From Verticillium longisporum (lineage: Eukaryota > Ascomycota > Sordariomycetes > Glomerellales > Plectosphaerellaceae): 64,000 nucleotides of DNA. This document shows, piece after piece, positions 22,139 to 34,233 of this stretch. A model generated the notes under the pieces. That model had not been told where the DNA came from. It ran no database searches and worked only from the letters and a program-made list of their open reading frames with translations. The DNA lies in assembly GCA_019188255.1 (NCBI GenBank), contig JAETXT010000001.1, positions 8,618,001 to 8,682,000 on the forward strand, given 5' to 3'. Made by a program: the position numbers and the translations under genes. Each line of letters begins with the position of its first letter. Positions within the stretch are counted from its first letter, which is position 1.

Positions 22139-23713
22139 ATGAGCTCTCAGCAGCCGTACTACGGTCAGCCAGGCCCTCACGGTGCCCCTCCGCAAGGAGG
22201 ACCACCACCGAGCGGATATCCCCAGCAGCCTCCTTACCAGCAACAGCAGCAACAGCCATACTACGGTTACCCCCCTCAGCAAGGCCAACCACCAGCAGCG
22301 CCATACCAAGGCGCCCCAGGAGGCGCGCCGCCGCAGGGACAACCAGGCCAGCCGTACCCTAATCAGCCTTACCCACAGCAGCCGCCGCAACAGCAGCCAT
22401 ACTACGGCCAACAGCCGCCTCCAGCAGGGCAGCCAGGTCAACCGCCGTACGGCCAGCAGCAGCAGCCGCCATACGGCGCACCACCACCGCATGGCGCGCC
22501 TCCTCAGCAAGGCTATGGACAGTACCAGCAGCAGCCGCCATATGGCCAGGCGCCGCCGCCGAACCAGCAACAACCCCAATACGGAGGTGCTCCGGTGAGT
22601 CAGCTTCACACTCCTTTGCGATGAAATCGTCTGCACAATCAGTGCTGACCCAGCATACAGCCTCCTCAGCAATGGGGTCAGCCGCCACCCGGTGCCGCTC
22701 CGTACGGCGCCTACAACGTCCAGCCGACACCCGCCTCGCCGGGGTACGATCCGGCTCAGAAGGCCTGGGTGCAGCCCGTCGACACGTCGGCCGACATTGA
22801 GACTGTGCGCAAGGCGATGAAGGGCATGGGGTGCGACGAGAAGGCGCTCATCAAGGTCTTCACGAGCCCCAAGTACGCCAACCCCTGGACCATGGCGCAG
22901 CTCGTGCGCGACTACAACAGCCGCTTCATCCGCGACCTCGCCAAGGACATTGAGAGCGAGACGCGCGGCGACCTCGAGACGACGCTGCTGGCGCTGCTGC
23001 GCGGGCCGCTCGAGAACGACGCGCGCGTGCTCGACAAGGCCCTCAACCGCATGGGCACCGACGAGGACGCGCTCAACGACGTGCTGCTCAACCGCTCCAA
23101 CGCCGACCTCCGCGCCATCGTCGCCGAGTACAAGCGCATCAAGAGCCGCGACCTGCTGACCGACATCAAGAACGACGTCGACGACACGCTGTTCCGCCTC
23201 TACAGCATGGTCCTCGCGGGCCACCGCGCCGAGGACGCGACGCCCGTCCACCCGGCCGAGATTGACGCCAAGGTCACCGAGCTCCAGCGCGCCACCGAGG
23301 GCACCATCGGCGTCAACGCCGTCTCGGTCGCCCAGGTCCTCACGAGCAGCAGCCCCGCCCAGATCCACGCCATGGCCGAGGCCTACAGCCGCAAGTACCA
23401 CCGCAACATGCAGGAGGTCATCGAGAAGGAGTTCCGCGGCGACATGGGGGACGCCCTGCTCACCCTCGTCCAAGCCGCCCAGTGCCGCGCCCGCGCCGAC
23501 GCCGCCCGGCTGCGCGAACCCCTGTTCAAGTCGAAGAGGAAGGACACGCTCTTCATCAACCGCGTCGTTTCCCTCTACTGGGATCGCAGCCGTCTGGATG
23601 CCGCGAAGAATGCTTACAAGGCCAAGTACGGCCGGCCGTTTGCCAAGGATGTCAAGGAGATGCTGAGCGGAGATTACGAGAATGTCATCCTTGCGCTCAT
23701 TGGCGAGAAATGA
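22139..23713 (+). CDS. Annexin (fungal type, Pro/Gln/Gly/Tyr-rich N-terminus)
   Basis: Calcium-dependent phospholipid-binding protein. Exons 22139-22594 and 22661-23713 around a 66-bp GT-AG intron with a CTGAC branch site; 502 residues. The first ATG in the reading frame after an upstream TTG is MSSQQPYYGQPG. Residues 1 to about 185 are low complexity (PPYGQQQQ, YGQ repeats), as in fungal and annexin A7/A11-like proteins. The core starts at VDTSADIETVRKAMKGMGCD with four repeats. Repeat 1 has KGMGCDEKAL and repeat 2 NRMGTDEDAL, both type-2 calcium-site loops. Repeats 3 and 4 lack a clear GxGT loop, as in many fungal annexins. The end is DYENVILALIGEK. The coding part is strongly GC3-biased, consistent with high expression. 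The Tyr/Gln/Gly-rich arm may drive self-association; this is inference from better-studied relatives. Confidence 0.95.
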
Positions 23714-26700
23714 GCGAACTGGGAGGGCGAAGGTGTTAAAAGGGCTAATTGAAAGCGTGGGGGCGTTAGTTTGAGACTTGGTCCGGCTTGCTGGAGAAGA
23801 ATGGAATCACAACTCTCCCGGACCCCTATACCGATCCATGTGGTCAAGTTCGTTACCTGGAACGGCATATGACTATTCTGCATCTTTCATGATCTGCGGA
23901 TCACATGATGATATGAACCACGTGATATTTCTTTTCCACAGTACCTCTCAGATACCTTGAGCTGGATGACGTATCTCAGCTTGAGCTATAGCTGTTTTGC
24001 TGGGCTCACCACAAACATGAGAGATGATTGAAAGACCTTGGACCTTCTTATCACTGGGGGCTGCGTTCTATATGCTCTCTAGGACCCACGTTAATGCACG
24101 CATCATATATCAGACACGGGATGAACTTGACTTACGTGGGTTCTCCATGTCAGGTTGCTCTGATGACCCAAAGTGGTGCATTGCATCGTCAAGTCAATAT
24201 TGCAAACAATTTTGTGAAACAATAGAAACTTGACATCCACTGTAATAAAAGACACCGTGGGTTCTGTCTGCCGCATGCTGATGAAGCAGTCTAGAACGAC
24301 AGGTGAGCTGAAAACAATTGGGATTCCTGATGACATTGTTTCAAGAGAGACTCCATTTTGATAGCGGTTTGAGACGTCTACTAACAACAATCTCATTGCT
24401 TTGACCTGGAATCTCCTCCTTTTTCCCATCTGTCAAAGACAAAAGCTAGTCTCTATCAAATCTTAACATAAGCAGCCTGCTATTAAAGGATTAAACAACT
24501 TTACTGAGGCGGCTGGGACCACTAACCTGCGACATCGTCTCTGACCCCTCATCTATGTTCTCCTGACGTCTGATCCAGCAGCGGGCCTCAGTCTACGACC
24601 CGAGAGAAGGTGGAGAATGAACGCGCCGCTGTTCTGCAATTTAGCATCAAATAGCCAAACTTTGTCAACGATTTTTAACACAACATTGGCTTTCGAATCG
24701 TCCTATCGATTTTCTCGCGAAATGACTAGATAGGCGGACGTCAGTACTTTGAGTTCGCAGCTCAGCTCGCGTCAAGGAGCAAAAGTATCAAACAGACAAC
24801 TTGGGCGAGACAAAAGCCCTGGCTACAGGGCCTGTAAACGTCTAGACGTCAACTCAGCGTCAACCTTCCATGCAACAGTTGTCAAGCCGTGACCCGGCGA
24901 CCCAGCTCATGCAGTCCAGGATCAGGCGCCACCCCAGATTCGGATCAGGGGCCGTGAAGCTTACAGCCTCCTAACTCCTCATCCCTTGCCTCGAAACCAG
25001 GGCGAATGCGCACTGCACAAATGAAGGGACACACTACTTGACGGCCTGCCTCTAACGGGAAACATTGATCGAAGCCACGCGCGAGGGACGCGTGTCCACC
25101 TTGCTAAGACCAAAAGGGATGGGCGTCGGGTGACCTGTCTGCGCTGCAGCAAATAAGCATAACACTTGGTCGATGCAGCATTAGTTTGCAGCTGAATAGG
25201 GTATCTGCATTGTACAGAACCTTTGACTCGAGCTGAAGAACTCTACTAGGTAGATTCGAGGAAGGTAGAAGCAAGGGACTTGCAAGCTGGCAGTAGGTGA
25301 TCAGATTGCAGCTTGTTTCTTCGGGAGGACGCATTAAGTTCACCCACACTAGACCATCATTGCGATCCTCGTGTGAACATCCGAGAGACTTGTATCATCG
25401 CAAAGAAATCAAATCTGCGTCGAGGACTCGTGGAAACTAGCATCGCCTGCCTACCGGCCGATATGGCGTACATGTACAGGGCTGGTCGACTCCCCAGTTT
25501 CATGAAGAGGGTTGCTCGGATATGAGTTTTGCCACATGCGTGCCGTGATTCCCGGTTGGTCAGCCACAGAGGCCAAGTTGGGAATTGTTGACATTGAAGA
25601 GCGACGAGGTGCCGACACCCCAAGACGGCTCTGCCGATGCCAGGACCAAGATCCAGACTTGGCTCGAAGTACGGTGTAAAGCTGAGATGCTTGTATCGGC
25701 TTGGTATGGCGGAAAGGATGTGTAGTCGCTGCATGGCCAAAGTCTGATTCCTCTCGGCTGGGCGCCAGGAATCGCCCAGATTATTGGCGCCTCAGCCATC
25801 TGTCATCGAGTACTGGTATCATCTGCCTGCTTTGTAAAACTGGAAAAGCAAAGGACGAAATCCATAACCGAGACGATAGAAGGATATTGGGCGAGACAGG
25901 GAGGCTTCGAGGGCGAGGGTAACGAATTTCGACCGCGAGAGTTGGACAAGACCTTCACAGATCCCTGCCCCAAACCCAAACCCCGTGGCGGGCTTTTGTT
26001 TCTGGTACACCGAGACGGCGTGGCATTGTCCCAGCCCGCTGGTGAGGAAACGTAATAGTGTCTTGGGGTGCACGACCTGACCCAGATCCCAGAGATGCGG
26101 CAGCGAGGTGTCATCGATAATTACTGTACGACGAGACAGGAACCCGACGTCGACGACGAGCCATGCCCACTCGAACTTTCCCAGAGTCACAGGGCGCGCG
26201 CGGTGGGCAGGGGTGTTGTTGGGGCCTCTTCGCTCTCTCCATCTTTTGCGTTTGCCCCGTCGGAACACCCCACATCATACATGGGAACCGTCGGGTTTTG
26301 GCGTTATGGAGCCATTCGTACATCCCACACGTCGCGGTGCCGGGGACGGTTCTAGCACCCATTTGTTCCACCAATTGGTATTCCTCCTCAGAAGCCAAAA
26401 GAGGATGTCGCCAATTAGCAATACGCGAAGCTAGGGATGCTCGTGGTCCCCCAATCTTGCCCCAGATGTCGATGTCGGGCGAGGGGAAAACCATGGGTCT
26501 TTCTCCCCAGTGTGAGGATGGTCAGGGTAGCTTGGTCGTCTGCCGAGACGCCTTGTACAGCAATCAACACGCGTAGTTTCGACATTGCGTGGACGGCAGG
26601 TCCCAGGCTCTGACCAGCCACAGCCGCCTCATCTCTTGGCATGGAGATGAATGCTTTAGGCTGATTTGCCAAGATTGCAGCCCTCCCAAGCGCACGGGAA

Positions 26701-28657
26701 GGATGGCTCACGCGGGAGTGATGCTGGGCGTCGTTCGGCCCCGAATGCCAAGACGCGATCGACTGTCTGCTGCGTGGCGCATGTGTCGTCTTCACAGGAG
26801 GTTGTTTCGGTAGGGCAGAGCGAGGGTGGTGTTCGTTGAACAAAGGATTCGAGTGCCCTGCTGGCAGATGGCCATAGCTCGAGAACAGGAGAGTGCCAAG
26901 CGTGTGGGCGCTGTCTGGTCTGGCAGAGTGAATGGCTTGCGAGCGTGCGAGTGCGGCGTGTGCGTGATGCACTTGAGGCCAGACATCGGTGGTAGGCGGC
27001 CACGCGGCCTGTGAGGATGTGGAAAAGCGGCATTGCCTGATTGGGATGCAGAATTGGTGTTTGTGCTGGCAATTTTGAAAGCTCTGGAACTTGCCTGCTT
27101 CGTGACTTGGGCAGGCTGTGGCTCAAGGATTCGAGGCTGGATGCCGCATTGTGTCACGTGCTTAGCCACATCGATTCTATCAGCCTTCCTTCTCTCTTTC
27201 CTTCACTCTGTCCCAGCCCTTCCATGAACATCTCTTCTCCCAATGTGGTTCATCATCGCCGGAGCTTGTACAGGCCAACAAAACCCTCCTCTCCTCCTCC
27301 TCTGGCGCACCAACACACGTGTCTCTTCCTACACCCTCCCCCGCCCACACCCTGGCCAGTCGCTATCAAGGGTCCCGGGAGTCGGCACAACAAGCGGCTG
27401 CAGGCCAAGATGAGCAAGGGGTGCGGGGAGTAAGGGTCCCATAATAATGTCCCGAAACAGCCTCATCGACGACAGTTCTCGACCTGCAAAGTTGGGGGGG
27501 GATCTTCCTCCGCTCATCCACCGTGGAGGTGGACACTGAAGAGTCTGGCGAGTCGATGAAACGAATATGTCTGTTCCTTCACGGGCTTCCCGAATCATGG
27601 TAGCACAGCTTGGATTCTTCTACCAAGAGAGCGACCAGACTTTGCTAACAGCACTGCAGTGTCCTCGATGACTCGCAAACAATGTTTGGGTCTCTCGCCT
27701 TTGCCATTTCCCAATCGAGCTTATCTCCCCTGAGCTTAGCTCCAGACGGGGCCAAGGATCGGAGACATCCAGCCAACCACCCGCTGGCCTGTTCGAGCTT
27801 GCATTCTCCTCATTCCCCCCTTCTACCCGCCCTATGGCTGACCGTCCAGCCGATGCCTATTACGGTGGGTGGATGATGGGTGCGCGAACGCTCGAGTCTT
27901 CGGCCACACACACTCTCTCTCGTGCCGTCTCCCGGCTCAGTCTTGCCGCCGTCGTGTCGCCTGAACATCAAGCTCCAGAATTAAACCCATCTCCACCCAC
28001 TCTGTTCTTCGGACCCCCGGTATTCGAAGGTGAATTGCCCATTGGCGGAATTTCGTTCTTCATGGTTTCTCCGCGTCCTGCGGCTCCCGTCGCCCGTCTC
28101 CCACGATGACTCGTGGAGTCTGCCCAGAAGAGCCCCAGGAATGCCATCATGGCAAGGGGACGCCCAGAGACTAGTCCGTGGTGCGCCGTGAAGTGTCGCC
28201 TCTCGCTTGCGGCACGTCCCAGGGTCTGGCTGGCCTCCGGGACCCAGCTCACTATCGCGTCTCTATGCTTCTTACGCCCCGCTGCTGTTTAGAAGGCAAG
28301 TCACGCGCACGAGGGAGGGCGAGGGTCTGGCTCACTTTGTCCCTCCCCGCGTCCTCTCCACTCCCCCGGAAACCACCCATACCCACCAGTACGCCCGTCC
28401 GTTCACCTCTGCCTTCCCGTCTTAGCGTCGGCCAGGGGTAAAGGCGGCCATGAGTCCAAGGATGCGGCCCTAGTAGCGCATCGAGACTTCCTGGATGGGA
28501 CTGTATTGTCTCGATCGACAATCTTTTAAAACCCCATCCTCCCTTCCACCCATCTGCACCATCTCTTGCCCTCCAGATCTTCATCCCTTCTCACTGTGTC
28601 GACAGTCTTCCTCCAGTTCACCACACATATTCGACAAAGAGGAATCAAACCGGCAAG
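23714..28657. other. Gene-poor stretch, about 5 kb
   Basis: Annexin 3' side and the sugar-porter promoter. 23880-24800 is moderately AT-rich. Open frames such as 26415-26972 (-), 27041-27433 (+) and 26108-26434 (+) are overlapping shadows without domain, signal peptide or consistent introns. CT-rich tracts at 27200-27330 and 28500-28640 fit fungal promoter pyrimidine tracts. No gene is supported. Confidence 0.5.
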
Positions 28658-30410
28658 ATGGTTCACGCAACGAGGTGGTACAACCTGTACGTTGCCGTGG
28701 TTGCGGCCCTGTGCATGGTACTCTACGGTTACGATGCCTCTGTCTACAACTCCCTTCAGGGATCCGACAACTGGTTCGAGTGGGTGGGCTTGGACAGGGA
28801 GAATACGCAAATGATCGGCTTGAGTACGTTCTCGGTTTCGACATGCTATGGAAGAGCTGCAACTAACTCCAATTCCAGTCAACACATCCTATACCATCGG
28901 TGCCATTGTGGCTGGTTTCTTCCTCGGTGGTCCCACCGCCGATTACCTCGGCCGTCGTTGGGGCATGTTCATCGGCTGCGCCCTTACCATCATTGCCACC
29001 ATGATGCAGACATTCACGCCCAGTACGTTCCTTCGCTTGCGCATCCTTTGTCTTCTCGCTGTTGCCAACTGATGGCTGACATTTCCGTATAGAGGGCAAG
29101 ATCTCTGTCTTCATCGTCGGCCGTGTCATCATCGGTATTGGTCAAGGTCTCGCTCTCACCGCTGCCCCCGTCTACATCGGCGAGGTCGTCCCCGCGAACA
29201 TTCGTGGTATGGTTATGACCATCTGGCAGATGAACTACTCTGTCGGTAGCTTCATCGCTTACTGGATCAACTTCGCCTGTTCCAAGCACCGCGAGAGCCT
29301 CGGAGAGTGGGATTGGAAGATGGTTGTTATCTTCCAGGCCATGATCCCCACTCTGATCTGCATCGCTATCATGTTCATCCCCGAGAGCCCCCGCTGGCAC
29401 ATCCAGAAGAACGGCAATGTCGAGGGCGCCCGTGCTTCTCTCGCCAAGATCCGTGCCACCGAGGCTGAGGTTGAGGAGGAGCTCCACACCATCCGCAGCG
29501 CCATCGAGTACGAGAAGGAGGCCATTGGCGGCATCAGTTACACTGCTCTGTTCAAGGACCCCTCCATCCGCAAGCGTCTCCTGCTCTGCTCGTGCCTGAA
29601 CGTTGGCCAGCAGCTCACCGGCCAGGGTACCCTCAACACCTACTCCACCTCCATCTACAAGCAGGTCTGGAGCGACAACACGACCATCAACCTGATCAAC
29701 GCCCTCAACGCCACCTTTGCCATCTTCTTCACCTTGAACGCCATGTGGACTTCTGACCGCTTCGGCCGCCGCTGGCTGTTCATGGTTGGTTCCGCCGGTA
29801 TGGCCATGTGCATGCTCATCGTCCCCATCATTGGCCTCAAGACCCCGAACCACATGTCGCCTACCGGAAAGCCCGTCAAGTCTGAGCCCGTCGGTATCTC
29901 CATCGTCTTCATGCTGTTCCTCTTCGCCTTCTTCTACAAGCCTACTTGGGGGTAAGTCAAGCTTCTCAGCTTCCCGGACAATTCACTGCAGCAATATGCT
30001 AACCAATCGGAAACAGAGCCACCACTTGGATCTACACCAGCGAAGTCTTCAGCATGAACGTCCGCGCCCAGGCCGTCGGCATGTGCTCGCAGATGCAAAA
30101 CGTCGCCAACACCATCTTCCAGCAGTTCTTCCCCACCTTCCTCAAGAACGAGGGCCTCAAGTGCCTCTTCTTCTTCATGACCATCAACCTTGTTCTGGGA
30201 ATTTTCGTCTACTTCTTCATCCCCGAGACGAAGCAGATCCCCCTCGAGGAGATCGACACCATCTTCGGCGGCGCCAACCACACCGAGAAGGGAGCCGACA
30301 TGCTCCACGGCGAGCCCCACTATGCCGGAGCCGACAGCACTGCCCCCGTCACCGAGCTCAAGGACGGCTCGGAGGTGCAGCAGACCGAGGCCCGCAAGCA
30401 GACCGTTTAA
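28658..30410 (+). CDS. MFS sugar porter
   Basis: Twelve-helix proton-coupled sugar transporter of the plasma membrane (Sugar_tr family). Exons 28658-28823, 28879-29022, 29093-29951 and 30017-30410; the three introns (55, 70 and 65 bp) are all GT-AG and keep phase; 520 residues. Motifs: YGYDASVYNSL in helix 1; loop 2-3 GPTADYLGRRWG; loop 6-7 PESPRWHIQKNG; loop 8-9 DRFGRRW; loop after helix 12 PETKQIPLEEID. The helix-7 motif reads QQLTGQGTLNTYS rather than the usual Q.SG.N form, so the substrate cannot be read off known hexose carriers; a lactose-permease-like or other disaccharide carrier is possible. The start at ATG 28658 is preceded by CAAG. The gene is intact. Confidence 0.93.
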
Positions 30411-31010
30411 TGGGAGGATGCGGTAGAGTGTGTTTCTTCAGACAGCGTTGCGAGCTTAAAGATTAGATTTGTCGGATGACTTTCAATTGAACTTGTGTCA
30501 TTGCATTCCTGGAACTGTGATCTGCTGTCTGTGTTAGTGCTTCTCCTCGACTACCGGACTTTTGTAATGAAAGACCGCAGTCGATCATTCAGAGCGCGAT
30601 GCATCATCCGTCGAAGCGGGATTTTCACGTCACCGACTTATGGTTTCTCATATTTCTTTCGGACGAAACACTCAGTTTGCTTTGAGGAATCCATCGTCGG
30701 GCCAAAAATATCAGTTGCTGACAGGATCGTACTCTAGAATGGCTGAGAAGGTTTTTGTTTGCTGGCTGTGTCCTCAGACTTGACACAGTCCCAAAACGCT
30801 GCCAACGAGACCGAGCTCTAGAACGTAGATACCCCCGCTGAGCCCCTCTTCCAGGACCCGTCTCGACATCCAACAACTCGGCACGTGGAAATTCCTTCAC
30901 AACGTATCAGACAGAAACATAATCACTCATCGCTCCATATCCTAGAAAGCAGATAACCACCGTTTACTCTTGTATCTGCCATCGCAAAGTCCACCATCAC
31001 ATCGCCCAGC
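30411..31010. other. Intergenic region, sugar porter / GNAT
   Basis: 600 bp between two plus-strand genes. No gene is visible. Confidence 0.55.
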
Positions 31011-31908
31011 ATGCCCATCTCAGTCCGCCCAGTCGCCGCCCTCGACCTCGCCACACTGGAGCGCTGCAGCACCGTCGAGCTCGCCGCCTTCGCAAGCGAC
31101 TTCCACTCCCTTGCCTTCCCCGGCCCGTTCCCGGAGGACCGCGCCGAGACGAAAGCCCAGGCGCTGTCCACCACCATACAGAACGACGGGTGCCGCGTCT
31201 TCGCGGCGTGGGCCGTCGACGACGAGGGCTCCGAGACGCTCGTTGGCTGTGCGCGGTGGTTCGTCTATCGCAAGAGCATGCCGGAGCCCGAGCTGCATAG
31301 TTTCGGCCCCGGCGTGCACGTTGCGGCTGCGACGGAGATGCTCGGTGCGATTGATGGCCTGCGGAAAGCGAATTCCAGCGGCAAGCCTTGTGTTTGTGAG
31401 TTCTCTTGGCAGCTGGGGGGGCTATTTGGTGTTGGAGGGGGTCAAGGGTCAGAGGAAAAGGTGTCTGTATTGGGAAACTATTCTGCAGGGCAGGACGGTG
31501 CCTGGAACTAAGCTATAGGAGGCATCAGGGCACAGGCCACCTGGCAACAGGTGACTGCCACTGACCAAGTGAATGCTCTGAGTGCCGCCAAGTGAATACC
31601 ACCAACATTTGGTACTTGCGGGACGGGGTCTTGTGCCTAGTCGCTGACGTGTTGCAGACCTCTCTGTGCTGGTCGTGCATCCGGACTATCAGGGCCGGGG
31701 CGTCGGGAAGCTGCTCATGGAATGGGGGCTGGACACGGCGGCGGGTCTTGGTGTGTCGGTTTTCCTTGAGTCGTCTCCTGCTGGGAGGAAATTGTACACA
31801 GGCCTTGGGTTTAGAGAGGTTGGTGTTGCCAAGGTGCCGTTTGCGCAGTTTGGCCTCGACAAAATGTTTACGGCGTGGGCTATAATATGGACTGGGGCGG
31901 AGGTCTAA
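31011..31908 (+). CDS. GNAT-family N-acetyltransferase
   Basis: Acetyl-CoA-dependent acetyltransferase of unknown substrate. Exons 31011-31395 and 31658-31908; the 262-bp intron (GTGAGT...GCAG) is long for this organism but gives exact phase and joins beta-strand 4 (YLSVLVVHP) correctly; 211 residues. The pyrophosphate-binding motif A is VVHPDYQGRGVGKLLMEWG, with the Q-x2-G-x-G turn. Motif B is LESSPAGRKLYTGLGF. It resembles the large group of fungal cytosolic GNAT proteins of about 210-230 residues. Reading through the intron would stop after about 40 residues and remove the active site. Confidence 0.88.
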
Positions 31909-34233
31909 AACACGGGTTCCGATGCGCACCATGGCACTGCCACGAAAGGTAAACCGTGAAAGCATCACCAGTCTCCTATCTCCCCTTGGATAGGACAAGA
32001 TTATCCTGGGAGTGGGCGCCGCCGGGTTTACTACTTGGTTCTTCTCCCCAGCTACCAAGATTTAGCAGCATGGCGAGGGAGGTGGCCCATCCTAGGGAGG
32101 AAAAGTAGAGCCTATACTTTCTATTATTCCTCTATTCGCGATGATGAGTTATGGCCCAGGCTTGAATGTTGAGTCCTCGTTGAAACATGGTAGGTGTACT
32201 GATGCGCTGCTCAAGCAAATCATAGGATTGGTGGAGTAATAAGCAGACTTTTCGTCATGATTTTTGGTTGCCTTCGTTTTATATTTCTACCTTTATCATC
32301 CTGAGAACTGTCAAGTGAAACTACGCTTTCTTAGTCTTGGCTAACGATGCCGCTGGATGTGGCACCTGGAGCAGTTCAAGAAGTCAGGTTCTACCGTTTT
32401 GTGCACAATAACCCATCGTATGCATTGCTCTTTCCGAATTATTCCTCGTGAGCAGGTCTGAAAGGCGAACCATGCCATGGCTGAGGCGCACAGAGCCCCA
32501 GCTAGCTCCGCACAGTCGCGCTGGTCAACGGGTTAGTGACAAGGTCCCGCGAGAATCAAAGTCAAGGTTCGATAGATGTCTTGCTTAGAAAATCTAATAG
32601 ACCCCTCATGCTGGAGTGAAACCCATTTGCCCCATTCCTAACATACGCGAGGGGGCACCCCAGGTGGGCCATGCCTAGATTTGCTTCCTCATTCATTCGG
32701 TCCAATGGGAATAACTTCAAGTGTAAGCCAGCAATAGATAGTTCACGATTCTTTCTTCCACTATTTCTCACGCTCTTTCCAGAACCTGAGCGGCAGAAAC
32801 AAAGTTCGGAGAAAACCTGGAGAAGACTTTGGCGTATCATAACAGCATCGAGGGTGAGCTCAACCAAAGGCAGAACTTCTTCATGAAGAGCTCTCCGAAG
32901 CAAGCCGTTGCCAGGCGGTTCTTCCTAACAACGACGAGCACCGCCCTTGTAGAGAAGCCCGAGTCAGCGGAGAGGCTGATTAATTCCTCCATTTTCCTTC
33001 GGATGCTGAAGGTCGATACCGCCAATGGACTTGACATATGACTACCTTGATATGTGGCACATGAGTAGGCCAAAGCTAGGTCCCGGGCATCTAGAGGCCC
33101 TGCCACAGAACAGCGTGAATGTCTCATGGGCGCCTCCCCAGCGTTTTGGACTCCGTGATTTTCCATGACGGCACTGAAGTGAAATGAAATGTCATCATCT
33201 GCGCAACCAGCTTTGGCCTCTTTTACAAGCCCCGTCTTCATATTGTCCGGCGGAAGGGGGTCAAGTTGATAGAGCTTCGGTGTCCAACTGCAAACCAAGC
33301 TTTGGTGCCCCGAAATTTCTCAATTACCTTCGCATGAAACATTTTTCCCTCAAGATGGACGATCCTATTAAACCAGATAGTGGCTTTCTGATTGCCCGAA
33401 ACCAGACTACCTCGGCCCTGCAATATGCTTCGCATGGGTCTATCATCTCGGCCATCGCGGCTTACACATTACTTCGCGAGGACCATCAATGAAACCCAAA
33501 GAGAAGGCCACGGCACATTTGAGTCACGACAAGAGTATATCGACGATCTAAACCGTCATCACTAAGAATATCTGAAAACCACTGCCTTGGCCTCTGACTG
33601 TGCGTCGACCTGCAAAGACGGTACTGAGGACGGCAGAAGCAACAATCCACGCGGAGGAAACCGCCTCCGTTACCCGCAGATGCTGCAGGACCCGAGATTT
33701 AAGGATTGGGCCTTGGTCCCGGGCACAGGACTCCACGGCTTCTTTGACAATGGTCAGTCTCTGAGTCAGGCGGACGGCGACGGTGCCCGGCACCTTGAAC
33801 ACCCTCCATGGCTCGCTTATAGGCATCCTGTGGGAAGGGTTAGGGATTCATACACTGCACAGACCATGGAGGTCTCGGAAGCCATTGTGTGTCAGATGCC
33901 ACGGCTAAGGGACAATGCTTGTGTCGGCTGGTGTCCTGAAATGACATCCCAGGTCACGTTCATCCATTAGAGCCCTACCTGTTGACCCCTCCACCCGTAA
34001 ACAAGGATACAGTGAAGGACTGAGTCTTACGATGATACTGGAATCCTCATTGGTACACTGAAGCAGACAAACCGCAGGTCGTTCCAGTAACCTACAGATC
34101 TCGCAGCCATGTCCGGGCCCGCCCTCAACCCCCAGCCGCAAACTCCATTCCGAACCCGCTGACGTATGTTCCAGAGTAATCGAATCCGCCTCCAAGTTCT
34201 GCCGTCTGAAGCAAATCTTCTACATGACATCCG
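31909..34233. other. Intergenic region, GNAT / Zn2Cys6 gene 3' ends
   Basis: 2.3 kb between convergent genes, modest AT content at 32100-32460. Only short overlapping frames; no gene supported. Confidence 0.5.

Noticed and set aside
22121..23473. 450-residue minus-strand open frame
   Set aside because: Antisense shadow of the annexin gene; the strong GC3 bias removes stops on the opposite strand.
26415..26972. 185-residue minus-strand frame
   Set aside because: His/Ser/Arg/Pro-rich with no domain; competing frames on both strands of equal quality.
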